The notes below the pieces were generated by a model, which was not told where the DNA came from, did no database searches, and saw only the letters and a program-made list of their open reading frames with translations. From Apostichopus japonicus (taxonomy: Eukaryota > Echinodermata > Holothuroidea > Aspidochirotida > Stichopodidae): a stretch of 64,000 nucleotides of DNA. The stretch covers positions 28,004,564 through 28,068,563 of the forward strand of contig NC_092571.1 of the NCBI RefSeq assembly GCF_037975245.1, read 5' to 3'. Shown here piece by piece: positions 60,361 to 64,000 of this stretch (position 1 is its first letter; each line of letters opens with the position of its first letter). A program made the translations under genes and the position numbers.

Positions 60361-61694
60361 CCAGGGGTCGAAATTTACGCTATTCCGCTATCCCGCGATA
60401 GTGAAATCATGAACGGAATACCAAGTTGCTTGGGTTCACTATTCCGTATGGATAGTGCTAAAAGTGATAGCTAACAACAAACTTTGACAAATCCATCTAA
60501 ATTTTCTTGCCTGTCAGGCAACAATTTTAATTTTATTTGTTTCCCGGGCGTAAAAACTTGCCCAAACATACAAAAGAAACTCTCTTTACACGTGAGTTGC
60601 AGTTATGTACAGTACCTACATGTTCCGTAGCCAACATTTTCCTCCGATTTATTGCCCTTTACACGTTCCGTATACCATCGCGTATGTAGGGAAAATTATC
60701 ACCTCATGTGTAACAGGTAGTTACACAGTCTTGGAAATCCTTGTTCAATTTCCCGCGAACACATTAAAAACAACTGCTGATTTCCCGATTTTGGTTATAT
60801 TTTTCGGGCAAGTCGTTTCAGCCCCCAAATCAAATTAGGCTCCTACGCCTATGCTTGTGGGTTTCCAGGGGCAAAGGCCCCCCGGAAAATATTGGTAATT
60901 TTGCGTGACTGGCGATAAAAAATTAGCAGTTGAAGATGCAAAATAATAACAAATTTTGGAATTTAAATTGTCAGGAAACTGATAAAAATTTTAAAATGAC
61001 AAGTTGGAGACTGTACGTAGCAATATTCTGTGTTATGAAAAGAGATTTATAATGTCTTACAATCTTTAAAAAGTTTAACTTTACAAAACTTCCAATATTA
61101 TGAAACAAACAACGTTCGGCAAAGCCCCGTTTCTTGACTGCCTAACAATGAATATACGTACAAAAGTTTACAACTGCAGAATTTAACCCTACTTAAATAC
61201 CATGTTAGGCTATACATGTGTTGCGAAATTTCCCAGGTACCAACAACTGTGAGCTCATCCCCTGTCTAACACATGTTTGTTAAGATTTTTTGGCACGTTT
61301 CCAAGAAACGTTACATGGAGTTAAACTACTTTGGCTCCATTCTAGAATTAATTAGGTCAGTCAGTAAAGGATCGGCAAAGTTATGCGAAATATTATCTTA
61401 GACGTTCAAGAAAAGTAGGTTAAATATATCAGTAACATTTAGATAAGTAAATCACACCTCAAGCCAACTGACTCCTCCGCATGAACAAAACAATATATTC
61501 CCCATGATACACGTGGCACAGTCCATACTATACAAGCATAGCACGATATCAAGGCCCCTATAGCTATGGCCATCTTTATGAAAGTAACCCTTGTAATGAC
61601 ATGTTTTAGGCCACTTGGCATGATTCACTAAATGCTTAATATTGTTTCCATGTTCTTGTAAAAAACGTCAACTTCGCAAAATACAATGAGTTGT
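60361..61694. other. Repeat-derived intergenic DNA
   Basis: CCAGGGGTCGAAATTTACGC at 60361 looks like the end of a small DNA transposon, and CCAGGGGCAAAGGCCCCCCG near 60867 is repeat-like. No matching opposite ends were found. Confidence 0.4.
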
Positions 61695-62044
61695 CAGGGG
61701 CGGATCCAGGATTTTGAGAAAGGGGGGGCCGACATCCCGATGGTAGCACTTTAGTGATCTGCGTCCTGGGGGAGGGGTCTAGGGGGAGGGGCCCCCTCCC
61801 CCCTTGGAAATTTTTGGTTAATTGTGAGTGCTTAGATGCAAAATGGTGAAACATTTCGCCAAAAACTAGAAAAACCAGAAACGTTGCAGACATATTTTTG
61901 CTCGATAGACACATATTTAAGAACGCTCAACAGTGCATGTACAATGGATACACTATTATTGCGTCGATTCGTTTTTTCTTTTGCGCGAAAATTATGACGC
62001 CAGATTCACCCCAAGAAAAAACATAAAACAAGATATGTTCAATG

Positions 62045-63685
62045 AGATAATTATGATATACTTATTAATGAAATGGGGGTGTAGGCGGTTTTACACTATC
62101 TAACGCAACGTAGTCGCCAAGAACCTGAAGTATTTTTAAGGGAGGGCCTGATAATAAGCGGAAACGGATCACCGACCGAAAATATATCGGAATTAGTGGA
62201 TTATTTCTTGCTTCCTATTCAGGGGCGTAGCGAAGGTTCTTTTGTTGGGGGGGGGGGGTGGTGATTTGATTTGCCGACGGATCTGGAAGTGGTGACTGAA
62301 ATGGGGGAGGGGTCTAAGGGGAGGGGGTGTCCCCCTTCCCTTTTGGAAAATTTTTAGTTTTGAAACATCCTTAGATGCAATCTGGTGTATATTTTAAGTC
62401 AAATTTGATTTGCCGACGGATCTGGAAGTGGCGACTGAAATGGGGGAGGGGTCTAAGGGGAGGGGGTGTCCCCCTCCCCTTTGGAAAATTTTTAGTTTTG
62501 AAACGTCCTTAGATGCAATCTGGTGCATATTTTAAGTCAAATTTGGCACTGTAGAATTTCCATTTCGATATTATTTTTATGGCAGTCGGCAGAAGAAGAA
62601 TTAATTGGGACCAATTATCGAACTGTGTTTTCTCTTTCACCGATCGTTGAAATAGTGAAACTTCGTGATGAAAATGTTCAGAAAACTTTCCGGTAATGAG
62701 AAATAACAACATTCATTGATATACAAGCGAGAAACGTTAAAAATTGTGTACAATTCGTGAGCCGTGTCCTTAAGTTTTCCACGGAGAACGAAGAATGACA
62801 TCTGCGATGACGTCATTCTGAACAGAGGATAATAACAACACGTTGTCACACGATAGCACGACTCATGGGCTACGGCCTATACGGAAGCCTTTAATTCTAT
62901 TTCTTTCACTGAGTTGCCGGCGATTCTGGCACTCGTCTAGCTGAGCCTGGCTACAGTAGCTATACTGACGGCCGTGACATTATCAGTTATTTGCCGAGAG
63001 GTTTTTAACTTGCAGGCGTCGGGTGATTGGATTGGTGAATGAGTTTATCAGATGAAGAACTGGAAAATCGAAAAAACCGATAAAGAAGCTCCCGTTCTCC
63101 TTTTCTCTATTCAGCTTTCCTTCTTTCTTCCCCTTCCGCTCTCTTCACCTTTTCTCCTTTTGCCGACAGACCCAAAATTTGCCGACAGCGACCAAATTAT
63201 TATATATAATATAATAAATAAAAAATAAAACCAAAATCTCAAAGGTTTACTTGTTAACTCAAGGTTTCATACTAACGAAGAATCAGCTGACTCTCAAGGT
63301 TCACACGAAGCTCTTTTAGATGCTCTTATAGCTGCATTATGAGCCCATAAAAACTCGTGCACAGAAAGTTGATGCATTTTGAGAACGAGACGCCCAGGCC
63401 GAATATAAAATATTCAAAGGCTATACTACTGATGAAGCTCCTATAAAGTTTGAGAGCAGAAACCGGTCTAGTTGGTCATAAGAACCTACACTAGTCTCTC
63501 TTACTATTAACAGTACACTCAATTCACCTAATAGGTGCAATTATGCTTCACCACGAGGAGCATGCTATAAGTTCATGTTCCTTGGGCCCTCCCTTAAAAA
63601 TACTTCAGGTTCTTGGCGACTACGTTGCGTTAGATAGTGTAAAACCGCCTACACCCCGTTTCATTCAGATAATTATGATATACTT
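62045..63685. mobile_element. Nested inverted-repeat element with 19-bp flanking direct repeats
   Basis: Arms 62067-62148 and 63585-63665 are near-perfect inverted repeats of about 81 bp; one G differs in a G-run. Outside them, AGATAATTATGATATACTT stands in direct orientation at 62045-62063 and 63667-63685. The interior holds no recognised frame. Confidence 0.75.
62264..62541. repeat. Tandem duplication, unit 139 bp, two copies
   Basis: TTTGATTTGCCGACGGATCT through CCTTAGATGCAATCTGGTG occurs twice, 139 bases apart. A more distant relative is at about 61755-61850. Confidence 0.85.
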
Positions 63686-64000
63686 GCTAACTGTGCATTG
63701 ATTTTCCCTGACAGTAATAGTCAGCACTATAGTACTGAGCCGTATCTAATTAATACGTGATGTCGCGTAGGCCTGGTAATTGCCTTAGTTTCAAATTTGG
63801 AATAAAAACGATCGCGTTTCAGGAAAGAACAGCTGGATATATATTAGGCTTTTCTTTCACCAAGTTATGCCTATTAGGAATTTAAAGTACTCCCACATAA
63901 AAAAAAACGCAACTGATTTCCAAAAAGGGGGGGCCGGGGCCGGGTCGGCCCCCCCTGGATCCGCCCCTGGTTGTGTTTTGTATTTACGTGTGATCCGTAA

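Larger units (their letters stand above)
61695..63968. mobile_element. 2.27-kb element with CAGGGGCGGATCCAGG inverted ends
   Basis: CAGGGGCGGATCCAGG (61695-61710) is exactly inverted as CCTGGATCCGCCCCTG (63953-63968). GGGGGGGCCGAC-like sequence follows inside both ends. GTTGT flanks both sides (61690-61694 and 63969-63973). The ends resemble the hAT-like element at 13227, but the 5-bp duplication does not fit hAT, so class is uncertain. No transposase frame. Another inverted-repeat element is nested within. Confidence 0.65.

Noticed and set aside
1-64000. CRISPR arrays, bacterial operons, viral genes
   Set aside because: No direct-repeat/spacer arrays, ribosome-binding sites or viral hallmark frames were seen; the introns and repeats mark the DNA as animal.

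Overview
The window is animal nuclear DNA: AT-rich, intron-rich, no operons, with GT-AG introns and many small non-autonomous transposable elements. Immunoglobulin-domain receptors, introns of up to about 8.6 kb and short transposons with CAGTGGCGGATCC-like ends suggest a marine invertebrate deuterostome, perhaps an echinoderm such as a sea cucumber. That placement is inference; no ribosomal or mitochondrial marker is present.

Region 1 (1-9 kb) holds two paralogous single-exon genes on the + strand, each for an immunoglobulin-superfamily receptor-like protein. Copy B (6863-8326, 487 aa) has a signal peptide, three Ig-like segments, a transmembrane helix and a tail with tyrosine motifs. Copy A (95-1354, 419 aa) has lost about 68 codons in frame: the end of the third Ig segment, the transmembrane helix and the basic stop-transfer stretch. 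The tail is still in frame, so A encodes a potentially soluble version. Both copies share their 3' flank. A remnant of a third unit's 5' flank lies between them (about 3560-4190).

Region 2 (9-20.5 kb) has no gene I can support. It holds an AT microsatellite, a 617-bp inverted-repeat transposon with 10-bp subterminal repeats, a 969-bp hAT-like element with an 8-bp target duplication and a second element nested in it, and a complete but non-coding LTR retrotransposon on the - strand (15205-17754, two nearly identical LTRs of about 715 bp).

Region 3 (20.6-58.2 kb) is one large gene on the + strand. I assembled 24 exons from splice sites and reading phase. They join into one open frame of 1149 residues: a long coiled-coil protein with a short non-coiled N-terminus and a Gly/Ser/Pro-rich C-terminal tail. 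I cannot name its orthologue with confidence. Its introns carry tandem duplications, minisatellites, hairpins and a LINE/SINE-type 3' tail. The heptamer TACAGTA/TACTGTA is strikingly common upstream and in the introns.

Region 4 (58.2-64 kb) is the 3' flank followed by nested transposable elements: a 2.27-kb element with CAGGGGCGGATCCAGG ends encloses a 1.6-kb inverted-repeat element with arms of about 81 bp and 19-bp flanking direct repeats.
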